Assembly: GCA_002839855.1 (NCBI GenBank)
Contig: PGYV01000009.1
Location: forward strand, 10,187-74,186
Source of the DNA: Candidatus Goldiibacteriota bacterium HGW-Goldbacteria-1
GTDB lineage: Bacteria > Oederibacteriota > PGYV01
Reading direction: 5' to 3'
DNA: 64,000 nt
The notes below the pieces were generated by a model. That model worked only from the letters and a program-made list of their open reading frames with translations. It did no database searches and was not told the DNA's origin. A program made the position numbers and the translations under genes. Positions 8,272 through 15,686 of this stretch are shown in pieces; within the stretch, counting starts at the first letter, position 1, and every line of letters starts with the position of its first letter.

Positions 8272-9411
8272 CTATTTCTTTTTTGCCCCTTTTTTAGGTT
8301 TTTCAGTTTCTTCCGCTTTTACTTCTTCAGTGCCTTCCAAGTCTTCTAAATCATCTTCTTCCTCTTCTTCAACCGGCTCCGGCGCCTGGCCTGCCGCTTT
8401 TGCAAAGAACTTTTCTTTTGTTTCTTCTTCTATAGTTGTGGTAATTTCCGGATGTGCCGTCAGATAATTAACTGAATTTTCTTTGCCCTGCCCGATTTTT
8501 TCACCTTTGTATATGTACCAGCTTCCGCTTTTTTCCACCACTCCAAAATCTACAGCAGCTTCCAGCGTGGCAGGCTCCCTTAAAATTCCCTTGCCAAAGA
8601 TGATGTCAAAGAAGGCTTCCCTGAAAGGGGGCGCGACTTTGTTTTTTACAATTTTTGCTTTTACCCTGTTGCCCACCATTTCTTCGCCCTTCTTTATTGT
8701 TTCCACCCTTCTAATATCTATTCTGATGGATGAGTAAAACTTAAGCGCGCGTCCGCCCGGTGTGGTTTCCGGATTGCCAAACATAACGCCTATTTTTTCC
8801 CTTATCTGGTTAATGAAAATGACGATACACTTTGATTTATTTATTATGCCCGTCAATTTTCTCATTGCCTGTGACATAAGGCGTGCCTGAAGCCCCATAT
8901 GGCTGTCGCCCATATCGCCTTCAATTTCGGCTTTAGGTACAAGGGCTGCCACAGAGTCCACTACAATTATGTCAACAGCGCCGCTTCTTACAAGTTTTTC
9001 AACAATTTCAAGCCCCTGTTCCCCGGTATCCGGCTGGGAGATAAGAAGTTCGCCCACATCAACGCCCACTTTAGCCGCGTATTCCGCGTCCATGGCGTTT
9101 TCCGCGTCCACATAAGCGGCCACGCCGCCAAGTTTCTGCGCCTGCGCCACGATGTTAAGCGCAAGTGTGGATTTACCGGAAGATTCCGGCCCGAATACTT
9201 CAATTATTCTTCCCTTGGGTATACCGCCTCCACCAAGCGCTAAATCTAAAGATAAAGCCCCGGTAGGTATTGATTCTATCTTTCCTGTCTGTGTCTGTCC
9301 CAGTTTCATAATGGACCCCTTGCCGAATTCCTTTTCAATCTGCGCTATTGCAAGGCTTAACGCTTTTTTCTTTTCACTTTTACTTTCTTCCCTTTTGCTC
9401 TCTTCGCTCAT
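8272..9411 (-). CDS. recA: Recombinase RecA
   Basis: A 379-residue RecA. The Walker A motif GPESSGKST is at residues 74-82, followed by the Walker B region ([14 protein letters not shown]), the MSQAMRKLT helix and the [11 protein letters not shown]2 region. The C-terminal tail is unusual in having a run of Glu/Asp and then Lys residues. RecA pairs strands in recombination and triggers LexA self-cleavage. It lies downstream of lexA and an SNase-like gene on the same strand, with a 92-base gap before its start that could hold a second promoter. GGGAGG precedes the ATG. Confidence 0.98.
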   Translation of the reverse strand: MSEESKREESKSEKKKALSLAIAQIEKEFGKGSIMKLGQTQTGKIESIPTGALSLDLALGGGGIPKGRIIEVFGPESSGKSTLALNIVAQAQKLGGVAAYVDAENAMDAEYAAKVGVDVGELLISQPDTGEQGLEIVEKLVRSGAVDIIVVDSVAALVPKAEIEGDMGDSHMGLQARLMSQAMRKLTGIINKSKCIVIFINQIREKIGVMFGNPETTPGGRALKFYSSIRIDIRRVETIKKGEEMVGNRVKAKIVKNKVAPPFREAFFDIIFGKGILREPATLEAAVDFGVVEKSGSWYIYKGEKIGQGKENSVNYLTAHPEITTTIEEETKEKFFAKAAGQAPEPVEEEEEDDLEDLEGTEEVKAEETEKPKKGAKKK

Positions 9412-9503
9412 TTCTGTTGCCTCCCTTTGTTTTCCTCTATGTTTTTTTGTACTGCGCCCTTTGTTTCCTTCTTGCCGGATAATTCTGCCGCTTTCCTATT
9501 ATA

Positions 9504-9779
9504 TTAATTCAGATACTCGTTTAAGTTTCTGCCGTTCACGAATATTTCCGCCACAAGGTCTTTTCCCTTCACCTTTACAACCTTTCCAACATGTATTCTT
9601 TTTCCAAGCACAAGCGCGGTTAACATCTTTACGGCTTTTTCATAACCCGGATTGCCCTTTCTTGGCCCGTGATAATTGGCAAGCCTTATAAAAGCGCCGC
9701 TTCTGCTTCCCATTTTCCACCCGTACATTACCCTAAACGCGTCCACTTCACTTACAGCACTTACAATAAATGGCGACAT
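9504..9779 (-). CDS. SNase-like OB-fold protein, probably non-catalytic
   Basis: A 91-residue protein. The middle and end match the staphylococcal-nuclease fold: RLANYHGP in place of the usual RLIGIDAPE, then EKAVKMLTALVLGKRIHV, and a C-terminal FVNGRNLNEYL like the family's vn..L ending. The acidic and arginine catalytic residues of nucleases are not evident, so a binding role is more likely than cleavage. It starts 15 bases after lexA with a good AGGAGG site, so it belongs to the SOS operon. The function is unknown. Confidence 0.65.
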   Translation of the reverse strand: MSPFIVSAVSEVDAFRVMYGWKMGSRSGAFIRLANYHGPRKGNPGYEKAVKMLTALVLGKRIHVGKVVKVKGKDLVAEIFVNGRNLNEYLN

Positions 9780-9794
9780 ATTTTCATCCTCCTG

Positions 9795-10415
9795 TTATAG
9801 TCCCGGTATGGTTGTGACAACAATTCCCTGTATCATGAAATCATTTGTCAGTATTATCGGTTTGTGTTTAAGGTTGCTTGATTTTGGTTTTAAAAGGACC
9901 ATATCCCCGCTTTTGTTGAATTCCTTTATTGTGGCTTCGTCGTCAATAAGCGCCACCACAATTTCTTTGTTGCGGGCAGTGCCCTGCTGCCTTACAAGCA
10001 CAGCGTCCCCGTCGTTGATTCCGGCAAGGTTCATGGAATCGCCCTTTGCGCGCAGCATGTAATACCTGTATGGCGGCGACGCAATGCGCGTGGACACCGG
10101 TATCATCTGTTCTATGTTCTCTTCCGCCAGAATGGGCGAACCGCACGCCACCTGCCCCACAAGCGGCACTTCAACGGTCTGGACCCTGCTTTCATCACCG
10201 GAAAAGTTTTCAATGATCTGCAGGCCGCCTTCCGCGTTTCTTCTTACATAGCCCTTTGCCGCGAGTTTTTTAATAAGCTCCGCGGTTGACCGCGGCGACT
10301 TATAACCAAGCTCCTCCATAAGCTCTCTCACGCTTGGGCTGTGCCCCTTCATCAGGGTGTTTCTTACAGCCTTAATCAACTCTGTTTCCTTTGAACTAAG
10401 TGTATGTTTCTTCAT
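9795..10415 (-). CDS. lexA: SOS repressor LexA
   Basis: A 206-residue LexA. The winged helix at residues 1-65 (SPSVRELMEELGYKSPRST) is followed by a peptidase S24 domain with the self-cleavage site at Cys91-Gly92 (QVACGSP), nucleophile Ser127 (KGDSM) and base Lys164 (EATIKEF). I chose the ATG at 10415 because the only upstream in-frame start (GTG at 10430) lies inside the promoter. There is no ribosome binding site: the A of this ATG is the expected transcription start, so the mRNA looks leaderless. LexA represses its own operon with recA. Confidence 0.96.
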   Translation of the reverse strand: MKKHTLSSKETELIKAVRNTLMKGHSPSVRELMEELGYKSPRSTAELIKKLAAKGYVRRNAEGGLQIIENFSGDESRVQTVEVPLVGQVACGSPILAEENIEQMIPVSTRIASPPYRYYMLRAKGDSMNLAGINDGDAVLVRQQGTARNKEIVVALIDDEATIKEFNKSGDMVLLKPKSSNLKHKPIILTNDFMIQGIVVTTIPGL

Positions 10416-10421
10416 GGCACA

Positions 10422-10450
10422 AGTATACACAATGTATACATTTGTGTCAA
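10422..10450 (-). promoter_or_regulatory. lexA promoter (leaderless)
   Basis: On the minus strand a consensus TTGACA (10445-10450) and TATACT (10422-10427) are separated by 17 bases. Six bases separate the -10 box from the ATG, which places the first transcribed base at or next to the start codon. Confidence 0.85.
10423..10439. promoter_or_regulatory. Probable LexA operator (SOS box)
   Basis: Perfect 7-bp arms GTATACA and TGTATAC around a 3-base centre, lying in the spacer and -10 box of the lexA promoter. A bound LexA dimer would block RNA polymerase. No second copy is visible upstream of recA, which fits control of recA from this promoter. Confidence 0.75.
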
Positions 10451-10715
10451 CAAAAATATACAGGTTATTTTAATTATTTTTATAGGGTATTTTTGTTAAT
10501 TTGAATATGTTATTAATCACTTAAAAAAACCGGTTTATTTTAAAACCGTCATATTGCCTCTTTCTGCGCATCAAGTGGATAATAAAACCAGGATCCGGAT
10601 CTGATTTCAGCATTTAACCCATTTTTTAATCGCAATAAATATAACACCTGATTTTAAGTTTTTTCAATAATTGCGCATATACATGCATCCCAAACAAATA
10701 CTTGTTCAAACCGCT
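10451..10715. other. Intergenic region between divergent lexA and HTH-nucleotidyltransferase genes
   Basis: AT-rich DNA with no credible gene. It holds the lexA promoter at its left edge and the palindromic operator of the toxin-antitoxin-like pair at its right edge. A terminator-like hairpin on the minus strand (CGGTTT/AAACCG at 10531-10548 followed by seven T) has no gene upstream of it. Confidence 0.6.
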
Positions 10716-10747
10716 TGACAATTGTAATATTTATATTACAATTGTCA
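10716..10747. promoter_or_regulatory. 32-bp palindromic operator of the HTH-MNT/HEPN operon
   Basis: Two perfect 15-base arms beginning TGACAATTGTAATAT are separated by TT. A TTGACA -35-like box (10715-10720) overlaps the left arm. It lies 24 bases before the first gene, whose product carries a winged helix, so autoregulation by that protein is likely. Confidence 0.75.
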
Positions 10748-10770
10748 TATAAATCAAATATAGGTGGATT

Positions 10771-11388
10771 ATGAAACTAAACAGCAGCCTTTCAGAATTA
10801 TTTAATACACAGTCAAAAATTACACTTATTAATTATATACTTACATCCGGATTCAACATGACAGGCAGGGAACTTTCGCGTGTATCCGGAATTTCCCATT
10901 CACAGGTAATTCTTATATTAAAAATATTTGAATCATATAATCTGGTACTTGGAAGGCGTGCCGGAAAATCAGTTGTATGGAGCGCAAAACCCGGCAGCTA
11001 TGCATTCAAATCTTTAGTTCGCATCTTTAAAAACAGTGAATTGCTGAATCCCGTTTCTGATTTAATAAAGCGGCTTCAGCAGTGGAGCCTGAATAACAGC
11101 AGCCTTATATACAAATCTATATTATTTGGGTCTGTATCATCAGGTTCTGAAAGATTATCAAGTGATATTGACTTTTATGTCCTTGCCGTTTCAACAGAAG
11201 CAAAAGACAAAACCTTAAAACAACTTGAAGAATTATCCTTATCATTTGTTTACTTATACGGCAATACACTTAGCCCATACATATTGACCAAAAAAGAACG
11301 GTCAGCCATAAAAAATAAAGCATTATTAAAAAACATAGACGGGGGGATAGTTATTTATGACAAGGAAGGTAAAAACAAAAGAAGTTGA
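10771..11388 (+). CDS. Winged-helix/MNT nucleotidyltransferase fusion (antitoxin-like)
   Basis: A 205-residue protein. Residues about 15-70 form a winged helix (MTGRELSRVSGISHSQVILIL). Residues about 112-140 carry the minimal nucleotidyltransferase signature: Gly120-Ser121, ten residues, then Asp132-x-Asp134 (SSDIDFYV). In HEPN-MNT modules the MNT protein is the antitoxin and may AMPylate or otherwise modify the HEPN partner. A GGTGG site precedes the ATG. The gene overlaps the HEPN gene by 32 bases. The fused DNA-binding domain and the 32-bp palindrome upstream suggest it also represses its own operon. Confidence 0.82.
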   Translation: MKLNSSLSELFNTQSKITLINYILTSGFNMTGRELSRVSGISHSQVILILKIFESYNLVLGRRAGKSVVWSAKPGSYAFKSLVRIFKNSELLNPVSDLIKRLQQWSLNNSSLIYKSILFGSVSSGSERLSSDIDFYVLAVSTEAKDKTLKQLEELSLSFVYLYGNTLSPYILTKKERSAIKNKALLKNIDGGIVIYDKEGKNKRS

Positions 11389-11776
11389 AAAACATTTTTA
11401 TATTAACTACCTGAAAAAGGCTTTTGAAAACTGTGATTCAGCCGGGAATGCTTTAAAAGAAAAAGCTTTCAACGCAGCGGCCGTAAGCGCTGTTCATTCA
11501 GCCATATCTTCAGCAGACACCTTATGTGTTTATGGACTTGGCAAAAGATGCGCTTCAGAAGACCACAAGGACGTTATTTCATTAATTATGGATTCTTCAC
11601 ATGCAAAAAAAGAAAATTCCGAAATTGTTAAACTTTTTGATACAATAATCAAAATGAAGAATATGGCGGAATATGAAGAACGCCTTATTAAACCCGGAGA
11701 AGCAGAAAAAGCCGTTTCTATAGCAACAGATTTGCTTAACCTTGTCATACTACAACTGCCAAAACAGCAGCAATAA
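11357..11776 (+). CDS. HEPN-domain protein (toxin partner of the MNT gene)
   Basis: A 139-residue helical HEPN protein. The conserved AAAVSAVHSAISSADTLCVY helix and the SEDHKDVISLI segment match HEPN proteins encoded next to minimal nucleotidyltransferases. The family's RNase motif R-x4-6-H is not obvious; the corresponding segment near residue 100 reads KNMAEYEERL, as in the subfamily with a Lys...Tyr-Glu pattern. It may therefore be a non-RNase or altered HEPN. It is translationally coupled to the MNT gene. Confidence 0.78.
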   Translation: MTRKVKTKEVEKHFYINYLKKAFENCDSAGNALKEKAFNAAAVSAVHSAISSADTLCVYGLGKRCASEDHKDVISLIMDSSHAKKENSEIVKLFDTIIKMKNMAEYEERLIKPGEAEKAVSIATDLLNLVILQLPKQQQ

Positions 11777-11821
11777 AGTCACAAACCGGTACTTAGCCAT
11801 ATATTTTGCAGAAACAAATAA

Positions 11822-12442
11822 TTACAGGTATTTTACCACCACATCAAGTTCGTGTTTGGAAGGCTGAACGCCCGGCTTGGCCGGATAGCCGATTGGAATA
11901 ATTGCCACAAATTCGCCTTCGGGCTCCCCAAGAAAACCAAGCACATCCTTCTGCATTAAAGCAAGCACGCCAAGCCACACAGTGCCCAGCCCCAGCGATG
12001 TTGCGGCAATCAGCATGTTCTGCACGCTGGCCGCGGAGCTTTGAACCTCCATTATCCTGAAAAAGTCGTGCGCTGTTTCTTTATCAATTTTAAAAAGCTC
12101 TGTACCTCTTCTAATCAGTTCGCCTGTGTTCATTACACCCACCACTACCGGCGCGTTTATAATGCTGCGCGACGCCATCCTTAGAAGCACGGCGGAAGGC
12201 TTGGGAAAATTTGATGAACGTTCGGCCACCATTGCCGCAAGGTCGTTTTTTGCCTTATCTTTTAGAACAATAAATTTCCACGACTGCTGATTGTGGGCGG
12301 ACGGCGCCTGATGAGCCGCGTGAAGTATTGTTAACAGGTCATCATCACTGATATTCTTATCTAAAAACGTGCGTATGCTTCTTCTGTCCCTTATACTGCG
12401 CAGAGTTTCATTCCTATCAAGGTATTGATTTGAATTTTGCAT
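11822..12442 (-). CDS. Nitroreductase-family FMN enzyme
   Basis: A 206-residue nitroreductase-fold protein. The FMN-binding opening RSIRDRRSIRTF is at about residues 16-27. QAPSAHNQQSWKFIV follows, then the helix with SAASVQNMLIAATSLGLGTVWLG and the terminal PIGYPA. Family members reduce nitro compounds, quinones or flavins with NAD(P)H. No neighbouring gene indicates the substrate. It follows pldA by 22 bases on the same strand. Confidence 0.9.
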   Translation of the reverse strand: MQNSNQYLDRNETLRSIRDRRSIRTFLDKNISDDDLLTILHAAHQAPSAHNQQSWKFIVLKDKAKNDLAAMVAERSSNFPKPSAVLLRMASRSIINAPVVVGVMNTGELIRRGTELFKIDKETAHDFFRIMEVQSSAASVQNMLIAATSLGLGTVWLGVLALMQKDVLGFLGEPEGEFVAIIPIGYPAKPGVQPSKHELDVVVKYL

Positions 12443-12464
12443 TATTACCTCCTGAAATTTTGTT

Positions 12465-13223
12465 TTAAAACCCTATACCTGCCCTGAAAACTGTACGTTC
12501 TACCTTGTAATCTATCAGCCTTTCCCCATATCCATGAAAAAACTGCAGAACTACAACCGGAAGAAACTGTTTCATGATAAACAAATTTCCGCGAAACGTT
12601 ATTTCCTGCCCGCCTTTTAAAAGATCAACAGATGACGGGCCGCCCGGGTATAACCTTATTGTAATGTCACTTCTGTCAAAAAATACTTTTGCAATATTAT
12701 TTATAATAACCTGCAGTTCAAACGTGCCCCTGTAACGCTGCAAGTCAGGAGAAGTGGGGTCAGGCACATATGGATACCACACTTTAAATGTCCAGTGCAG
12801 CTCGTTCTCCTGCCCTATAAACATACCGTCTGTGTATCGCAGATAAAGTTTGTTCCAACTGCGCGAATCTTCACCCTGCATCCCGTTAGATTCATGGTCT
12901 AAAAGCCCTATGTCAAGCCAGGCAGAACGTTTGTTTTCAACAACTATCCTGAAAAACATGTCAGGGTTGTAATTAACGTCATACATGGGATGCGAATCTT
13001 CCCAAAGCCCCCAGTACATCTGCTGCGTGTAGGCGACAAAAAGCCCGCCATCCTGAACAGCGCGGAATTTTGTGCTTATCTGCATTTTGGAATCAGGCAC
13101 GCCCAATATAAAATAATTTGAATTATAACCTTCCCCGGGCCAGTGCGGCGGATTGAATTCATTGGAATAGGAATATGCCGTCACAGGCAATAAAAGCATT
13201 ATCAATATTTTCAGTATCTTCAT
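12465..13223 (-). CDS. pldA: Outer-membrane phospholipase A (OMPLA)
   Basis: About 252 residues with a signal peptide ending near AYS. The catalytic triad pattern of OMPLA is clear (numbered from a GTG at 13229): His112 and Ser114 in LLDHESNG, and Asn126 in SRSWN, at the same spacing as in the Escherichia coli enzyme (142, 144, 156). The rest alternates aromatic and polar residues like a beta-barrel and ends in Phe. OMPLA hydrolyses phospholipids that reach the outer leaflet, so this gene is strong evidence for an outer membrane. I used the ATG at 13223; the GTG lies two codons upstream. Confidence 0.9.
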   Translation of the reverse strand: MKILKILIMLLLPVTAYSYSNEFNPPHWPGEGYNSNYFILGVPDSKMQISTKFRAVQDGGLFVAYTQQMYWGLWEDSHPMYDVNYNPDMFFRIVVENKRSAWLDIGLLDHESNGMQGEDSRSWNKLYLRYTDGMFIGQENELHWTFKVWYPYVPDPTSPDLQRYRGTFELQVIINNIAKVFFDRSDITIRLYPGGPSSVDLLKGGQEITFRGNLFIMKQFLPVVVLQFFHGYGERLIDYKVERTVFRAGIGF

Positions 13224-13298
13224 GTTCACCGTCGTTTTTAAAACATTATACGCCCGTGCAGCGGCCTTTTCAAGGCACAGCTTTTATTTATAAATCCG

Positions 13299-13547
13299 TC
13301 ATCCATGAATTGCGTGGCGCGGTTTTCTTAAATCTTTTACAGTCCGGCACACGCTTTTCTTGTGCTTTGCCCACATCCCAAAAGCCGGATCTTCCAAAAG
13401 ATTATATACCCCTTCCGGCACTAAATTAATAGGATATATAACACCCTTTTCTTTTCCCCTGTGGGTAAGTATCACTTTTTCTTTTTTATCCATAGCGGAT
13501 AAAATTAATTTCATTTTTCTTTTAACATTAAAAAAAGATACTTTCAT
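13299..13547 (-). CDS. Phd/YefM-like antitoxin, solitary
   Basis: 82 residues starting at the ATG at 13547, which has an AAGGAG site five bases upstream. The N-terminal half resembles Phd/YefM antitoxins (MKVSFFNVKRKMKLIL, then EKVILTHRGKEKGVIYPI). The C-terminal half contains DPAFGMWAKHKK, similar to the toxin-binding tail of that family. No toxin gene lies next to it, so this is an orphan antitoxin or a remnant. Confidence 0.6.
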   Translation of the reverse strand: MKVSFFNVKRKMKLILSAMDKKEKVILTHRGKEKGVIYPINLVPEGVYNLLEDPAFGMWAKHKKSVCRTVKDLRKPRHAIHG

Positions 13548-13650
13548 TTTTTCTCCTTTAAGAAACCTGTAAAACTCCGGCAGATAAATTGAATATATAA
13601 TTGTGTTTTTCAACTTCTACCTGCGCTTTGTACCTGAATTCAATCCCTCC

Positions 13651-13708
13651 ACATTCCCCTGATAAACCTATTTTCTTCTATTTCATTAAATATCTTATTT
13701 AAATCCAT
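13651..13708 (-). pseudogene. Antitoxin-tail-like micro-ORF (possible remnant)
   Basis: The 18-22 residue frame begins at an ATG overlapping the end of the ORF6N gene and ends in FIRGMWRD. That ending resembles the conserved C-terminal FxGMW motif of Phd-type antitoxins. It is too short to be a functional antitoxin, and I call it a possible remnant only. Confidence 0.25.
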
Positions 13709-14204
13709 ATTTTTTTACACTTTCATCTTTTGGTTTTTCTATCATTCTTCTTAAAGTTTCAAAAATTGCGTATATGTTTTTTTCACCTTTTTCCATTCTC
13801 ACTTCAATTTCCCTTATCTTTTTAAGAATCTCTTTATGTGATTCTATCATCTGCCTTAATTTCACAAATGTCCTCATAATAAGTATGTTTACCTGTACTG
13901 CCCTTTTGCTCCGAAGAATTCCGGACAACATAGCAACACCCTGTTCCGTGAATGCCCTTGGAAGTTTTCTTGTTCCTCCCCAACTTGATGTTCCAAAATG
14001 GAACTTCAAGTTTTGGAATTCTTCCTCTTTCAGTACAAACATAAAATCTTCCGGAAACCTATCAAGATTTCTTGATACAGCCTTATTTAGATTTTTAGTA
14101 CTTACGCCATATAAGGATGCAATATCCTTATCCAAAATTACTTTATGCGAACGTATTACAAGTATTTTACTCTCTATCATTTCAACCGGAACAAGAGAAT
14201 TCAT
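13695..14204 (-). CDS. ORF6N/KilA-N-type DNA-binding protein
   Basis: A 169-residue protein. Residues about 8-95 form an ORF6N domain: VIRSHKVILDKDIASLYGVSTKN-like start, RFPEDFMFVL, RKLPRAFTEQGVAML and SKRAVQVNILIMRTFV. A helical C-terminal tail follows. Such proteins are common in phages and mobile DNA but also occur as isolated chromosomal genes. Its function here is unknown. No other phage gene is nearby. Confidence 0.85.
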   Translation of the reverse strand: MNSLVPVEMIESKILVIRSHKVILDKDIASLYGVSTKNLNKAVSRNLDRFPEDFMFVLKEEEFQNLKFHFGTSSWGGTRKLPRAFTEQGVAMLSGILRSKRAVQVNILIMRTFVKLRQMIESHKEILKKIREIEVRMEKGEKNIYAIFETLRRMIEKPKDESVKKYGFK

Positions 14205-14338
14205 TGAATATAACCGAAAAAAAACAAGGACATAATTTTATTCATAATACCCCTCTATGAGTTTTTATGAGATTTAAATACTTTGTAAGTATAATTCAGA
14301 CTCTATTTTTGTCAATTAAAAAAAATACTTTTAATATT

Positions 14339-14911
14339 TCATACGAATTTTCTTAATTTTAAACAGTAATTCTTTTTTGCTGCGGTTACATCAAGAACTT
14401 CATGCATTACTTTTGCCCTTTCTTTTATATCCATCCCAGCGGAGTCATTTTTTGCCTTAACAATTACCTGCCGTAATTCTTCCGCAGTCATAACGGTGGC
14501 CGCGATACAGTAATAACTTTTAGAGCGGCCTTCATTAAAATCATTCAGCATTTCTTTCAACAGTTTTTCTTTTACTTTCTGTCCCTTAATAAACTCTTTA
14601 ACACCGTATTTTTGAACAAAAGCAATATCACCCTCAAGTGTCTGATAGCATTTAAAAGAGTCGTGCTTTTTCCCGGCTTCCCTGTGTTTTTTCCATTTAC
14701 CGCACGTTTTATTTTCTTCACAATCCCAGCAGAATTCAATCCCTTTATTTTTTACAGCACAGGTGATAAACGGGCATCCCGCGGACATTCTATAAGCGCT
14801 TTTACACCCCGGGCATCTGCTTTTTGCGTCTGTGTGATAATTGGGGCAAAGCCTGCACGATAACCCGCATATCCCCATTTCAGGATGTTTTATTTTCATA
14901 ACATATCCCAT
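14339..14911 (-). CDS. DUF3795-type Cys-rich protein
   Basis: A 190-residue protein with a Cys-rich N-terminal half: GICGLSCRLCPNY, CPGC, GCPFITCAVKNKGIEFCWDC and CGKW. This spacing is typical of the DUF3795 family, which probably binds a metal or Fe-S centre; its function is unknown. The C-terminal half is helical and carries no recognised motif. An alternative start four codons downstream (14899) is possible. Confidence 0.8.
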   Translation of the reverse strand: MGYVMKIKHPEMGICGLSCRLCPNYHTDAKSRCPGCKSAYRMSAGCPFITCAVKNKGIEFCWDCEENKTCGKWKKHREAGKKHDSFKCYQTLEGDIAFVQKYGVKEFIKGQKVKEKLLKEMLNDFNEGRSKSYYCIAATVMTAEELRQVIVKAKNDSAGMDIKERAKVMHEVLDVTAAKKNYCLKLRKFV

Positions 14912-14956
14912 AATGAATTTTTAATTCCCGATAACCGCTCCCGTTTAAAAACTAAA

Positions 14957-14984
14957 CCCGCGGGCTGAAGACCCGCGTCTACCA
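14957..14984. repeat. CGGGCTGAAG-type dispersed hairpin, copy 1
   Basis: Arms CCGCGGG and CCCGCG around GCTGAAGA, then TCTACCA. The same unit recurs at least nine times in the gaps at 49-50, 57-58, 60 and 63 kb. Confidence 0.8.
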
Positions 14985-15007
14985 CTGCAAATTCAACTAA
15001 TCAAAGC

Positions 15008-15029
15008 GAGACGCAATATATTGCGTCTC
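15008..15029. repeat. Dispersed 22-bp perfect palindrome, copy 3
   Basis: Identical to the palindrome at 4252-4273, in the gap between the DUF3795 gene and the YwqK-like gene. Confidence 0.85.
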
Positions 15030-15073
15030 TACTATAAAGAACGAATAATAACCGCGGACGGAGTTTATGGCAA

Positions 15074-15451
15074 TTACGGCGTATATGTTTTCTGCCTGAC
15101 CACGCTTCCATTCCTATAATACTCTGACTTTATCAGTTTGCCCTGTTTGTCATAATATTTAAATTCGCCGACGCGTTTGCCTTTTTTTATAACACCTTCG
15201 TGTTCTTTCACATTACCCTCGTAGTAAAAAACTATCATGCCGTTGGCTGAGCCTTTTTTAACTTCCTGCGTTATCTTTATATCGCCGGATTCGTAATACC
15301 AGATAAGTTTGCCGTGCTTAAGCCCTTTGACAATGGGTATTTCTGCCAGCAGCTTTCCTGAAGGATAAAATACCTTTTCTATTTTTTCAGGTTTGGCCGT
15401 ACACGCCGCCATTAACAGCAGCGCTATAAAAATTACCGAGATTTTTTTCAT
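15074..15451 (-). CDS. YwqK-like repeat lipoprotein
   Basis: 125 residues. A signal peptide ends in the lipobox MAAC (Cys17). Short repeats follow of the MORN-like YwqK type: YPSGKLLAEIPIVKGLKHG, YYESGDIKITQEVKKGSANG and YYEGNVKEHEGVIKKGKRVG. The protein should sit as a lipoprotein in the envelope; its role is unknown. The ATG overlaps the stop of the preceding small gene, so the two are coupled. Confidence 0.75.
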   Translation of the reverse strand: MKKISVIFIALLLMAACTAKPEKIEKVFYPSGKLLAEIPIVKGLKHGKLIWYYESGDIKITQEVKKGSANGMIVFYYEGNVKEHEGVIKKGKRVGEFKYYDKQGKLIKSEYYRNGSVVRQKTYTP

Positions 15452-15663
15452 CAGATTCGTTTCCCGTCCTTATATTTTGCCTTTGTATCAGGTTTTATTT
15501 CCTGCTGCTCTTTTTCAAGCACTTCTTTTTCTTTTTTAATAAGTTCTTCTTTAAAGTTTTTTTTATGCTTTCCTTTGTTGTGCGCGGGCTGGACTGCATT
15601 GTGCCTCTGGTCAATGCGCATTGACCTGTCAGTGTCAATAGGAGTCAGTTTTTCATCGCTCAT
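15451..15663 (-). CDS. Small charged hypothetical protein
   Basis: 70 residues from the ATG at 15663, which has a GGGGGTG-like site just upstream. The protein is hydrophilic and very rich in Lys and Glu (KHKKNFKEELIKKEKEVLEKE), probably helical or disordered. I do not recognise it. It is coupled by overlap to the YwqK-like lipoprotein gene and follows aroE by 23 bases. Confidence 0.5.
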   Translation of the reverse strand: MSDEKLTPIDTDRSMRIDQRHNAVQPAHNKGKHKKNFKEELIKKEKEVLEKEQQEIKPDTKAKYKDGKRI

Positions 15664-15686
15664 ACAACACACCCCCTTAAAACAAT

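Noticed and set aside
13695-14204. Prophage remnant based on the ORF6N gene
   Set aside because: No integrase, structural gene or attachment site lies nearby; an isolated ORF6N gene is not enough.
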